56,696 nucleotides of DNA from CAYXZO01 sp964469505 (GCA_964469505.1 CAYXZO010000007.1:1-56696), one strand, 5' to 3'; positions 8,912-17,666 are shown, numbered from the stretch's first letter. Notes: generated by a model from the letters alone, not told the origin. Numbers and translations: made by a program.

Positions 8912-10454
8912 AGGCCGTTTTGCGGGATTCGCGAATGACCACCACTTTGATTTGACCAGGATAGGTCATTTCGGTTTCAATACGTTTGGCGATCTCCGAG
9001 GAAAGCTCCATAGCCTTCAGATCGTCTACTTTGTCGGCTTCTACCATAACCCGGAGCTCGCGGCCCGCTTGAATGGCATAACTCTTGGCCACGCCGTCAA
9101 AACCGGCGGCGATAGACTCCAGCGCCCGCAGTCGTTTGATGTAGCTTTCCAACGTATCGCCTCGGGCTCCCCGGCGACTACCACTAATGGCATCCGCTGC
9201 CTGTACCAGCGCCGAGATGGGGTTGGTCATGGGTACCTCTTCGTGGTGGGACTCGATGGCATTGATCACCACTTCGGGCTCGTTGTACTTGCGGGCAATT
9301 TCACCACCGATGATGGCGTGAGTACCGTCGGTATTGCGATCAACGGCTTTACCGATGTCATGGAGAAAACCGGCGCGCCGAGCCAGCGTCCCATCCAGAC
9401 CCAATTCAGCCGCCATCAAACCAGTCAACCACCCGACCTCAATAGAGTGCTGCAAAATATTCTGCCCATAGCTGGTACGATATTTCAAGCGTCCCACCAA
9501 TTTCATCAACGGGGATTTGAGCGGTGGCAGTTGCAATTCGGCCAGTGCTTCTTCAGCGGCCCGGTCGATCAGCTCTTCCACTTCCTGGGTGGCCTTTTTG
9601 ATCATGGCTTCGATGCGGGCGGGGTGGATGCGACCATCCCGCACCAGGTGGGTCAGGGCAATTCGGGCAATTTCTCGTCGTACCGGATCAAAACCTGAAA
9701 GCACAACTGCATCGGGTGTATCGTCCACAATGAGTTCCACACCCGTTAGGGCTTCGAAAGTGCGGATATTGCGCCCTTCCCGCCCAATGATCCGCCCTTT
9801 CATCTGGTCGCTGGGAAGTTCTACCACCGAGACCGTTGACTCCGCGGTGTGATCGGCTGCCGAGCGCTGGATAGCGGAAATAATAATCTTCTGAGCCTCT
9901 TTTTGGGCCTGGCTAAGAGCCTCCTCCCGCATCTGGCGCACGATACCGGATATTTCAGTCCGAGCCGACTCCAGCATATTATCCATCAATTGTTGTTTAG
10001 CTTCGGACTGGGACATCTGGGCGATTTTTTCTAAACGGCGGTTCTCTTCTGCCAGTAGTTCTTGGTATTCCTGATTACGCTTCTCCAGTTCCTTTTCCTG
10101 CTGGGCTAACCGGGCTTCCAGTTTGCGGATCTCGATCTCTTTCTTTTCCAGCTGATCGGCCCGGTTATCAAGTTTCATCTCCCGGGTAGTGAGCATGCGC
10201 TCACTTTCCCGCACTTCCCGCATTTTAGATCGGGCTTCACGCTCAGCATCGCGGATGATTTTCAAGGCCTCATCCTTAGCCTCCAGCAGCTTCTCTTTCT
10301 TTAGGCTTTCAGCCTCTCGCTTGGCGTCCTGGTAGATCTGATCCGCATGTTGGCGGGCTTTTTTCAGCCGACGCTGCTGTATTTGATATGCGATGGGTAT
10401 GGCAACGCCTACCCCAACGATGAATGAAAGAACGTAATAGACAATTTCCGACAT
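8901..10454 (-). CDS. rny: Ribonuclease Y
   Basis: A membrane-anchored endoribonuclease that starts mRNA decay. From the ATG at 10454 it has a short N-terminal membrane segment (MSEIVYYVLSFIVGVGVAI), a long charged coiled coil to about residue 190, a KH RNA-binding domain (MKGRIIGREGRNIRTFE) at about 210-275, and an HD domain with HDIGKAVD and HHEEVP at about 330-430. The total is about 517 residues, typical of the family. An in-frame TTG three codons upstream exists, but AGGAAAGG lies nine bases before the ATG and supports 10454. The zapA-rny order is common in many phyla. Confidence 0.97.
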   Translation of the reverse strand: MSEIVYYVLSFIVGVGVAIPIAYQIQQRRLKKARQHADQIYQDAKREAESLKKEKLLEAKDEALKIIRDAEREARSKMREVRESERMLTTREMKLDNRADQLEKKEIEIRKLEARLAQQEKELEKRNQEYQELLAEENRRLEKIAQMSQSEAKQQLMDNMLESARTEISGIVRQMREEALSQAQKEAQKIIISAIQRSAADHTAESTVSVVELPSDQMKGRIIGREGRNIRTFEALTGVELIVDDTPDAVVLSGFDPVRREIARIALTHLVRDGRIHPARIEAMIKKATQEVEELIDRAAEEALAELQLPPLKSPLMKLVGRLKYRTSYGQNILQHSIEVGWLTGLMAAELGLDGTLARRAGFLHDIGKAVDRNTDGTHAIIGGEIARKYNEPEVVINAIESHHEEVPMTNPISALVQAADAISGSRRGARGDTLESYIKRLRALESIAAGFDGVAKSYAIQAGRELRVMVEADKVDDLKAMELSSEIAKRIETEMTYPGQIKVVVIRESRKTAYAR

Positions 10455-10560
10455 GGCCAGCAACCTTTCCTGGTTGTGAACCTGTCTGCTTAGAGGCCAT
10501 CCCCACCCACAATGGGGCTATTTAAGGGGCGTATTGAACAGGATTAACCGGGATTTTAGC

Positions 10561-10860
10561 TCAGGTACTTAGGGTTTCGTCAATTAAATCCGAAAGAGCC
10601 TGCACTCGCTCTTCCAGATAGCTTTCTTCTCGCTCTCTGTTCCGTCGCAAAGAGAATAATTCGTCGGCTATGTTCATGGCTGCCAAAATAGCCACCCTTA
10701 ATTCTGAAGCCGTGGGTGGCGCTTTATCCATCACTTCTCGCATTTTGGCATCAACATAGCCGGCAATGCTGTTGATATAACCGGGATCTGCCTTACTGCG
10801 AATTGTATAGGTATGACCGTAGATGGTCACTTGTACTGTATTTGAATATTCAGTTGGCAT
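10561..10860 (-). CDS. zapA: Cell division protein ZapA
   Basis: 99 residues. ZapA bundles FtsZ filaments at the Z-ring. The N-terminal beta segment (TVQVTIYGHTYTIRSKADPGYI) followed by ILAAMNIADELFSLR and a C-terminal coiled coil is the family pattern. It follows a small coiled-coil gene and pheT and precedes rny after a 106-bp gap. Confidence 0.92.
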   Translation of the reverse strand: MPTEYSNTVQVTIYGHTYTIRSKADPGYINSIAGYVDAKMREVMDKAPPTASELRVAILAAMNIADELFSLRRNREREESYLEERVQALSDLIDETLST

Positions 10861-10886
10861 TACCGGTCAAAAATCTCCTGAGCCTT

Positions 10887-11108
10887 TCATGATTGTGCTG
10901 CTTTCTGCAGGGTTGCCAGCTCCTGATCAATCAGGGAAATCATTTTTTGAACATGTTTGACTATCCGTTCTCTACCTGGCACCCCCCCGGTCGCTTTCTG
11001 TTCAATAACCTGGTCTCGTAATGCAAGGTTCTCCTTTTTCAACAAGCGTACATGGGCAACCAGTAAGCGCACTTTATCCTCAAATGCCATGAATGTTTCC
11101 TGATTCAC
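10887..11108 (-). CDS. Small coiled-coil protein, possible cell-division (ZapB-like) factor
   Basis: 73 residues, mostly heptad-patterned helix (KVRLLVAHVRLLKKENLALRDQVIEQ), then a Gly-rich break and a second helix. The start shown is a GTG overlapping the pheT stop as GTGA; an ATG at 11090 with AGGAA six bases upstream is an alternative. It lies 26 bases before zapA on the same strand. No named family can be assigned. Its position and coiled-coil shape suggest a division-associated protein, which is an inference. Confidence 0.75.
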   Translation of the reverse strand: MNQETFMAFEDKVRLLVAHVRLLKKENLALRDQVIEQKATGGVPGRERIVKHVQKMISLIDQELATLQKAAQS

Positions 11109-13510
11109 CGGTTACCCTCTCTCAACGTGGCCCCGAAGGCCTTATTCAAACTTTTTAGAATTCTACGGAAGACTTCTTCCACTTCCTCTTCCGTAAGTGT
11201 CCGATCCGACCTTTGAAAAACCAATCGGAATGTAAAACTTTTTTGGCCCTGTGCAATAGGTTTTCCTTGATATAAATCGTATAACTTACTGTATTTTAAT
11301 ATCTTACCCCCGTTTTCCCGAATATTGGCTTCCACTTCCGCACAAGACACGTTGGCCGGCAAAACGATACTTAAATCCCGCTCCACCACCGGGAAAGGCA
11401 CCAGCGGCTTAAATTTACGTTGTTGTCCAGCGGCCACCGCGAGTAGGACATCCACTTTTAATTCAGCGTAGAAAATATCCCCGTTCAGATCGGCTTCACG
11501 GGCCATCCTGGGTACCACTCGCCCCATGATTCCTAAAAACTCTCCGTTAAGGGAAAGTTCCAACGCCGGCTTCAGCCATTCATGCTCAACGGGGGTTATG
11601 AGAGCCTGGCCCGGAACAAAGCGCTCTAAAAGAGCCGTCAAATCGCCTTTCAGGTGATACAAACTGGCCGGCCACTGGGGAGTCAGCCACTGTTTGGCCA
11701 GATATTCCCCGGCCAGCAACAATCCCAGATGCAACTCCTCCCGCGCTCCAGTGTCCAGTTGCACATCAGCGCGACTTACATGACCCATTTCAAACAAACG
11801 CAGGGAGGGTCGGCGACGACGTTGATTGTGACGGGCTGCACTAGCCAAACCGAACCAGAGACTGGTGCGCAGAGTGGCCATTTCCCTGGTCAGGGGATTG
11901 GCTAGTTCTACCGGTTTCGGAGAAGGAGGCCATATTGCCGGGTGCGCATCTAGCGGTACCAGACTGTTGGAGACCACTTGAGAATAGCCTCGCCCCACCA
12001 AGAAGTCGGCTATCCGTTCACGCTCGATTACAGGGGGTTCCGGGAGGAAACGATTGGGTAAAGTGGTTGCGGCAGGCATGGGGATTTTTTCATACCCATA
12101 TAGCCTTGCCACCTCTTCAATGAGATCCACCTCCCTGGTCAGATCAGGTCGAAAGGTAGGTACTTCAACTTCCCAAACACCAGCATCCTGTTTTACGAGT
12201 TTACATTCCAGACCAGTCAAATAACGTTCCATATCCGAGTCCGAAACTTCCACCCCTAACAAAGCACGACACCGTTCGGGTCGGAAAAGGATACGTGCGG
12301 GTTCAATAGGCCTCGGATATTCATCAATCCGTCCCGCGAGGACCTCACCTCCGGCTAACTCCTGGATCAATCCCGTCAGTCTGTCGATGGCGAAAAGTAA
12401 TCCGTTGGGATCAACACCACGTTCGAAGCGCTTACTGGCCTCTGTAGAAAGTTGCAGCTTTTTGGAACCTCGCCGGATACTAACCGGATCGAAATAGGCA
12501 CATTCAATCAGAATGTTACGGGTTTGTTCTGTGACCTCAGAATTGGCGCCTCCCATAATTCCGGCCAAGGCCACGGGTTTCTCCCCGTCGCAAATCAGCA
12601 GAATCTCCGGCGATAACTGCCGCTCTTCCCCATCCAAAGTGGTAAGGGTTTCGCCGTCACGCCCCCACCGAACCTCGATAGTCTTACCGGCCAGTCGGTC
12701 ATAATCAAAGGTGTGCATGGGATGACCGGTTTCCAGCAGGATGTAATTGGCGGCATCCACCACGTTATTGATGGGTCGCAGCCCCGCCGCCCGTAAGCGA
12801 GCTTGGAGCCAGTACGGAGAGGGTTTAATGACCACATTGCGCACAATCCGTGCTACGTACCGGGGACATCCTTCCGGAGCAGTCAATTGCACTTTGACCC
12901 ACTCGGCCGTTTCCGGTTGGCTCTCGCGCAGTTTGATCTCCGGCCGTTTCAGGGTTTGACCGGTGAGAGCCACCAGATCCCGGGCTACGCCAATGTGACT
13001 CCAGGCGTCGGCGCGATTGGGCGTAAGGTCCAGTTCCAGAGAAGTCTCGCCATCCAGCAGATATTCCAGAAAATTGCGTCCTACCTGAGCTTCAGGATCG
13101 AGAATCATGATCCCACTATGATCACTGGAAATCCCCAGCTCTTTCTCAGAACAGAGCATTCCCTCGGACAACTGGCCCCGAATGCGCGTTTTTTTCAACT
13201 TCAGCCCTTGCGGGAAGATAGTTCCCGGCAGCGCCACCGGTACCTTCTGCCCCTTGGCTACATTTGGGGCACCGCATACAATGCTTAAGGGAACTTCATC
13301 GCCAATGGTGACGCTACACAGTGAGAGACGATCGGCTTGGGGATGGGGTCTGACCTCCAGGATTTCCCCGACCACTATAGATTGGTAAAACTCGGGCCAG
13401 TCTTTTTTTACTTCCGCCTCCAGCCCCAGAAAGGTCAGTACCCGCGCTGTTTCCGTTGGATCCCAGTTTAACTCCACGAATTCCTGCAACCATTTGTAGC
13501 CGATCAACAT
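11105..13510 (-). CDS. pheT: Phenylalanine-tRNA ligase beta subunit
   Basis: 801 residues, the usual size. It forms an alpha2-beta2 enzyme with PheS; the beta subunit carries editing and tRNA-binding domains. Visible parts are the EMAP-like tRNA-binding domain at about 40-150 (VGEILEVRPHPQADRLSLC), the B3/B4 editing domain (NNVVDAANYILLETGHPMH), B5, and the C-terminal FDX-ACB anticodon-binding domain (PVVERDLSIVLP). It starts 18 bases after pheS and is followed by the small coiled-coil gene with a 4-base overlap. Confidence 0.97.
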   Translation of the reverse strand: MLIGYKWLQEFVELNWDPTETARVLTFLGLEAEVKKDWPEFYQSIVVGEILEVRPHPQADRLSLCSVTIGDEVPLSIVCGAPNVAKGQKVPVALPGTIFPQGLKLKKTRIRGQLSEGMLCSEKELGISSDHSGIMILDPEAQVGRNFLEYLLDGETSLELDLTPNRADAWSHIGVARDLVALTGQTLKRPEIKLRESQPETAEWVKVQLTAPEGCPRYVARIVRNVVIKPSPYWLQARLRAAGLRPINNVVDAANYILLETGHPMHTFDYDRLAGKTIEVRWGRDGETLTTLDGEERQLSPEILLICDGEKPVALAGIMGGANSEVTEQTRNILIECAYFDPVSIRRGSKKLQLSTEASKRFERGVDPNGLLFAIDRLTGLIQELAGGEVLAGRIDEYPRPIEPARILFRPERCRALLGVEVSDSDMERYLTGLECKLVKQDAGVWEVEVPTFRPDLTREVDLIEEVARLYGYEKIPMPAATTLPNRFLPEPPVIERERIADFLVGRGYSQVVSNSLVPLDAHPAIWPPSPKPVELANPLTREMATLRTSLWFGLASAARHNQRRRRPSLRLFEMGHVSRADVQLDTGAREELHLGLLLAGEYLAKQWLTPQWPASLYHLKGDLTALLERFVPGQALITPVEHEWLKPALELSLNGEFLGIMGRVVPRMAREADLNGDIFYAELKVDVLLAVAAGQQRKFKPLVPFPVVERDLSIVLPANVSCAEVEANIRENGGKILKYSKLYDLYQGKPIAQGQKSFTFRLVFQRSDRTLTEEEVEEVFRRILKSLNKAFGATLREGNR

Positions 13511-13528
13511 CTTAGTTGCCCGTTTCCC

Positions 13529-14533
13529 CTAAAACTGTTCCAGGAATCTCAAATCGTTCTCGAAAAAGAGGCGGATATCATCAATACCGTATTTCAACAT
13601 AGCGATCCGCTCGATACCCATCCCAAAGGCATAGCCGGTCCACTTTTCCGGGTCTAACCCCACATTGCTGAACACTGCTGGGTCCACCATGCCGCAGCCC
13701 AGAATTTCCAGCCAGCCGGTGTGTTTGCATACCCGGCAGCCTTTACCCCCACAGAGAAAACACGTTATGTCCACCTCACTGCTGGGCTCGGTGAAGGGGA
13801 AAAAACTGGGGCGGAAACGAAGTTTTACGTTCGCCCCATACAATTCTTTACAGAATAAATCCAACGTACCTTTGAGCTCGGCAAAAGTTACGTTACGGTC
13901 GACATAAAGCCCTTCGACCTGGTGGAACAGGCAGTAACTGCGGGGATTGATAGCCTCGTTCCGATAAACCCGCCCCGGCATGATGGTGCGGATGGGCGGT
14001 TCGTAGGCCTGCATCACCCTGATTTGTACTGGGGAAGTATGGGTGCGTAGTACCTGACCGTTTTTCAGGAAAAATGTGTCCTGCATATCCCGTGCGGGAT
14101 GTTCCGGCGGAAAATTTAGGGCGTCAAAATTCCGCCATTCCGTCTCTACCTCGGGGCCTTCGGCCACGGTAAAACCCAGTCGATGGAAAATACGGACTAT
14201 TTCCCGCAGGGTTTGTTCCAGAGGGTGGAGATGCCCCAGGGCTTGTTCCAACCCCGGTAGAGTGGGATCTTCTTCGGCGGGAAGGGACGCCTCGGCAGTG
14301 GGAAGCAGTTTCTCCAGGGCCTGTTGGATTTCGTTCTTGAGCCGGTTACAAGCAGCTCCGTAGGCTCCCCGCTCTTCTGCAGGAAGTTCCTTAATTTTCT
14401 TAAAAAGCTCATTTACGAGCCCTTTACGGCCCAGGAACTTGATTCGTAATTCTTCCGGGGAGTACTGCTGAGGATCCGCCAGTGCCGTCTGAAAAGTACG
14501 ACGGACTTCCTCTACCGCCGGGAAGTCAGGCAT
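13529..14533 (-). CDS. pheS: Phenylalanine-tRNA ligase alpha subunit
   Basis: 334 residues. This is the catalytic class II subunit that charges tRNA-Phe. An N-terminal coiled-coil arm (1-90) precedes the catalytic core with motif 2 (LRTHTSPVQIRVM) and motif 3 near the C-terminus (GMGIERIAMLKYGIDDIR). A four-Cys segment (CFLCGGKGCRVC) lies before motif 3, as in many bacterial PheS. It sits 23 bases after rplT in the conserved infC-rpmI-rplT-pheS-pheT order. Confidence 0.97.
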   Translation of the reverse strand: MPDFPAVEEVRRTFQTALADPQQYSPEELRIKFLGRKGLVNELFKKIKELPAEERGAYGAACNRLKNEIQQALEKLLPTAEASLPAEEDPTLPGLEQALGHLHPLEQTLREIVRIFHRLGFTVAEGPEVETEWRNFDALNFPPEHPARDMQDTFFLKNGQVLRTHTSPVQIRVMQAYEPPIRTIMPGRVYRNEAINPRSYCLFHQVEGLYVDRNVTFAELKGTLDLFCKELYGANVKLRFRPSFFPFTEPSSEVDITCFLCGGKGCRVCKHTGWLEILGCGMVDPAVFSNVGLDPEKWTGYAFGMGIERIAMLKYGIDDIRLFFENDLRFLEQF

Positions 14534-14556
14534 TTGAGGCTCTAAGCTGAGCCGCC

Positions 14557-14901
14557 TTAGCGGATTTTTTGGACCAGTTGCGTGAAAGCTTCCGGATCGG
14601 TAACCGCCAGTTCGGCCAGCATCTTACGGTTTAATTCGATACCGGCAGCCTTAAGCCCTCGCATGAATCTGGAATAAGAAATGCCGTTAAGGCGGGCGGC
14701 GGCATTGATGCGGATAATCCACAGCCGTCGGAACATTCGTTTCCGCTGCCGACGATCCCGATAAGCATACACCCAGGCCCGCTCAACGGATTCCCGGGCA
14801 ACGCGGTACAGCCGGCTGCGGGCTCCGTAATAGCCCTTAGCGGCTTTCAGATACTTTTTATGACGGCGCTTGCGCGCTACACTAGTTTTAGCTCTGGGCA
14901 T
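14557..14901 (-). CDS. rplT: Large ribosomal subunit protein bL20
   Basis: 114 residues, very basic, full length. It binds 23S rRNA early in 50S assembly and in several bacteria represses its own operon. MPRAKTSVARKRRHKKYLK and the YAYRDRRQRKRMFRRLWI helix are family signatures. It lies 15 bases after rpmI. No obvious L20-binding pseudoknot was identified in the short upstream spacers. Confidence 0.98.
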   Translation of the reverse strand: MPRAKTSVARKRRHKKYLKAAKGYYGARSRLYRVARESVERAWVYAYRDRRQRKRMFRRLWIIRINAAARLNGISYSRFMRGLKAAGIELNRKMLAELAVTDPEAFTQLVQKIR

Positions 14902-14916
14902 ACCTCAACCTCATCT

Positions 14917-15111
14917 TCATGGATTAATGAATACAGCCACTTTCCGGGCATCACCCGCCGCAAGGGTACCTTTCATCCGCAGTCTGCGTTTCCGCTTGCG
15001 GCTCTTGCGTTCCAACAGGTGCGATTTATAAGCCCGGTTACGTTTTATCTTTCCGCTTCCTGTGCGTGAGAAGCGTTTTTTGGCAGCCCGATTGGATTTC
15101 ATCTTCGGCAT
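14917..15111 (-). CDS. rpmI: Large ribosomal subunit protein bL35
   Basis: 64 residues, basic. MPKMKSNRAAKKRFSRTGSGKIKR is the family start, and the length is normal. It begins 2 bases after the infC stop, so translation is probably coupled with infC. Confidence 0.97.
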   Translation of the reverse strand: MPKMKSNRAAKKRFSRTGSGKIKRNRAYKSHLLERKSRKRKRRLRMKGTLAAGDARKVAVFINP

Positions 15112-15113
15112 GC

Positions 15114-15665
15114 CTATTTACCTCCTTGTTTACGGGTGACAATAGTGGTCAGGAAGCGGCCTTCCATCGTTGGTTCCCGCTCCATCTTTACTCCGTCTCC
15201 CAATAGTTCCATGATACGTTCAATCAGCGCTGGCCCCCTATCGATATACGCCATTTCGCGTCCCCGAAACATAACCGTGATTTTCACTCGGTCACCGGCC
15301 TCCAGAAACTCACGGGCCTTGGCCAGCTTGGTTTGTAGATCGTGGTCTTCAATGTTAGGCCGGAAACGTACCTCACGATTATGAATTACTTTCTGTTTTT
15401 TCCGACTGTCTTTCTGCTTTTTAGCCTTGTCATACTTGTATTTCCCGTAGTCCATCAAGCGGCAAACGGGTGGTTGGGCTTGAGGTGCCACTTCTACCAG
15501 ATCCAGTTCCTGTTCTTCTGCAATTTGTAAGGCTTCTTCCAAAGGCACCACTCCGATTTGCTTCCCATCCTCGCCGATCAGGCGTACGCTTTCAGCATCA
15601 ATAGCCTGATTTACCCGGGGTTCTTCCTCTGTCGCTTTAACTACAGGTTTTCGCTTTTTACCGAT
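15114..15665 (-). CDS. infC: Translation initiation factor IF-3 with AUC start codon
   Basis: IF-3 binds the 30S subunit and rejects non-canonical start codons. The conserved N-terminal region (PRVNQAIDAESVRLIGEDG) lies upstream of the first in-frame GTG (15551), so that GTG cannot be the true start. The frame closes at an in-frame TGA a few codons before an ATC at 15663-15665. No ATG, GTG or TTG lies between that TGA and the conserved region. AAGGAG stands 7 bases before the ATC. The protein from ATC is 183 residues, a normal IF-3 length, with the C-domain at about 90-180. The start overlaps the thrS stop by 8 bases. Rare start codons (AUU or AUC) on infC are known to allow autoregulation. 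Confidence 0.9.
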   Translation of the reverse strand: MGKKRKPVVKATEEEPRVNQAIDAESVRLIGEDGKQIGVVPLEEALQIAEEQELDLVEVAPQAQPPVCRLMDYGKYKYDKAKKQKDSRKKQKVIHNREVRFRPNIEDHDLQTKLAKAREFLEAGDRVKITVMFRGREMAYIDRGPALIERIMELLGDGVKMEREPTMEGRFLTTIVTRKQGGK

Positions 15666-17586
15666 AGACCTTCTCCTTCAATTCTTTTTGTAATAGTTCC
15701 ACAACCGCTTGGGGTTGCAGGGCCCCCAAATCCCCCTCTCCATGTTTCCGAAGTCTGACCTCACCGGATTGCTGTTCCCTATCACCTAGGACCAGCATAT
15801 AGGGGACTTTTTCCATTTCCGCAAGGCGAATTTTCCGCCCTACTTTTTCGTTGCGGCTATTGGTTTCACAACGGAAACCAGCCTCCCTAAAAAAGTTTTC
15901 CATCTGCCGGGCATAAGGCAAATGTCGATCAGCAATGGGTAAAATCTTAAGCTGCACTGGCGCTAACCATAAGGGCAAATTTCCTGCATAGTGTTCGATG
16001 AGAATTCCCATGAAACGCTCAATGCTACCCAAAATGGCGCGATGGATCATCACCGGAGTATGATCCTTACCGTCTTCACCGGTGTAAGTCAATCCGAAAC
16101 GTAGGGGCATGGAAAAATCCAGCTGGATGGTACCACATTGCCACCGGCGACGAAGACTATCCTCGATATGAAAATCTATCTTAGGCCCGTAAAAAGCACC
16201 TTCCCCCGGATTCAACTGGTAATCCATCTGTTCCGCCTTTAAAACCTCCTCCAGGGCTTTTTCGGCTTTTTCCCAAACTTCGTCGGAACCGATGGATTCT
16301 TCCGGGCGAGTGCTTAATTCCACATGCACCTCATCAAAGCCGAAATCTCGGTACACTTCCCGCAATTGGGCTAAAATCTTTTCCACTTCTCCGTGAATCT
16401 GATCCTCGGTGCAGAATATGTGAGCATCATCCTGAACAAAGGAGCGAACGCGAAAGAGACCGTGGGTGACTCCACTTTTTTCGTAGCGGTGCACCCGACC
16501 AAACTCACTCATGCGCAATGGCAGATCACGGTAGCTGCGTTCGCTATTGCGATAAATCAAAGTATGTCCGGGACAATTCATGGGTTTGACCGCATAGTCC
16601 CGATTTTCAACCCGCGTGAAGTACATGTTCTCCCGGTAGTGTTCATAATGTCCCGACTGCCGCCACAGGGAATCACTTAGAATCAAGGGGGTGTGTACTT
16701 CATGATAACCGTATTTATCATTGCTACGCCGCATATAGGCCAGGATAAGATTGTAAATCAGGGCCCCTTTTTCATGGAAGAATACGTTGGCCGGGGCTTC
16801 TGGATGGAAGCTGAACCAGTCAAGCTCTTTGCCCAGCTGTCTGTGGTCACGGGCTTTGGCCTCTTCAAGTAACTTCAAGTATCGCTTTAACTCTTTCTTG
16901 GAACCCCATGCAGTACCGTAAATTCTCGAAAGCATTTTCTGGCTTTCATCACCGCGCCAATAAGCTCCCGCCACACTCAGCAGTTTGAAAGCACCGGCCC
17001 GGCCGGTGGACTTGAGATGCGGTCCCCGGCAGAGGTCAATAAATTCTCCCTGACGATAAGCCGATATGACTTCGCCATCGGGGATTTCTTGGATTATTTC
17101 GACTTTATACGGTTCATCCCGCTCGCTGAATTCCTTTAAAGCTTCATCGCGGCGGAGTTCCACTCGTTCGATGGGTAAGTCTTCTTTGATAATCCGCCGC
17201 ATTTCCTCTTCTATGCGGGGCAAATCCTCTTCAGTAAAGGGCCGGTCGACATCAAAGTCATAATAAAAACCGTTCTCAATGGCCGGCCCTATGGTGACCT
17301 TGGCGTTGGGAAAGAGCCGTTTCACCGCCTGGGCCATGATGTGGGAAGTGCTATGCAGCAAAACCTCATGCCCTTCCGGATCGGAAGGTCTGAGGAATTC
17401 GATTCTAGCATCTTCAGTGAGAGGGATGGAGATATCGCGGAGCTGTCCGTTAACCTTGACGGCTATTACTTGCCGTTCAAATTCCGGACTGATGGCCGCC
17501 GCCAGTTCAAAGGCACGGGTACCCGACGGGACTCTCTCTTGGCGGCCATCGGGATAGGTAATGTTGATGTACCCATCGTTCTTCAT
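15658..17586 (-). CDS. thrS: Threonine-tRNA ligase
   Basis: 642 residues from the ATG at 17586. It charges tRNA-Thr. An N-terminal TGS domain (INITYPDGRQERVPSG) is followed by the editing domain with HSTSHIMAQAV and the class II core. The zinc-site Cys is in MNCPGH and motif 2 in RVHRYEKSGVTHGLFRVR. The anticodon-binding domain begins near LAPVQLKILPI. A longer frame would begin inside the tRNA-Val gene and is rejected. The ATG comes only 7 bases from the tRNA 3' end, and its only purine-rich element, AGGAG, is directly adjacent to the ATG with no spacer. Translation may therefore start on a nearly leaderless processed mRNA. Confidence 0.96.
   Translation of the reverse strand: MKNDGYINITYPDGRQERVPSGTRAFELAAAISPEFERQVIAVKVNGQLRDISIPLTEDARIEFLRPSDPEGHEVLLHSTSHIMAQAVKRLFPNAKVTIGPAIENGFYYDFDVDRPFTEEDLPRIEEEMRRIIKEDLPIERVELRRDEALKEFSERDEPYKVEIIQEIPDGEVISAYRQGEFIDLCRGPHLKSTGRAGAFKLLSVAGAYWRGDESQKMLSRIYGTAWGSKKELKRYLKLLEEAKARDHRQLGKELDWFSFHPEAPANVFFHEKGALIYNLILAYMRRSNDKYGYHEVHTPLILSDSLWRQSGHYEHYRENMYFTRVENRDYAVKPMNCPGHTLIYRNSERSYRDLPLRMSEFGRVHRYEKSGVTHGLFRVRSFVQDDAHIFCTEDQIHGEVEKILAQLREVYRDFGFDEVHVELSTRPEESIGSDEVWEKAEKALEEVLKAEQMDYQLNPGEGAFYGPKIDFHIEDSLRRRWQCGTIQLDFSMPLRFGLTYTGEDGKDHTPVMIHRAILGSIERFMGILIEHYAGNLPLWLAPVQLKILPIADRHLPYARQMENFFREAGFRCETNSRNEKVGRKIRLAEMEKVPYMLVLGDREQQSGEVRLRKHGEGDLGALQPQAVVELLQKELKEKVYR
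15673..15678 (-). promoter_or_regulatory. Shine-Dalgarno of infC that fixes the AUC start
   Basis: AAGGAG on the minus strand, 7 bases before ATC at 15665, inside the last codons of thrS. Confidence 0.75.
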
Positions 17587-17592
17587 CTCCTG

Positions 17593-17666
17593 TGGGCGAT
17601 ACTGGACTCGAACCAGTGACCTCTTGCATGTCAAGCAAGCACTCTAACCACCTGAGCTAATCGCCC
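17593..17666 (-). tRNA. tRNA-Val (anticodon GAC)
   Basis: A 74-nt cloverleaf. The acceptor GGGCGAT pairs with ATCGCCC, discriminator A. The anticodon stem CTTGC/GCAAG encloses loop TTGACAT with anticodon GAC, which reads GUC. The T-arm is ACTGG-TTCGAGT-CCAGT. The CCA tail is not encoded (the next bases are CAG), unlike tRNA-Arg in the same window. A TATAAA at 17679-17684 may be its -10 box, but no clear -35 is present. Confidence 0.95.

Noticed and set aside
8952..9698. 248-codon plus-strand frame opposite rny
   Set aside because: Shadow of the KH and HD domains of RNase Y.
10464..10560. Possible 6S RNA between zapA and rny
   Set aside because: ssrS often follows zapA, but only about 100 bases are available, less than a 6S RNA needs, and no long bulged hairpin is visible.
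15114..15551. infC starting at GTG 15551
   Set aside because: Would remove the conserved IF-3 N-terminal segment, which is encoded in frame just upstream.
17587..17634. thrS start inside the tRNA gene
   Set aside because: Would translate part of the tRNA-Val sequence; the ThrRS TGS domain begins right after the ATG at 17586.
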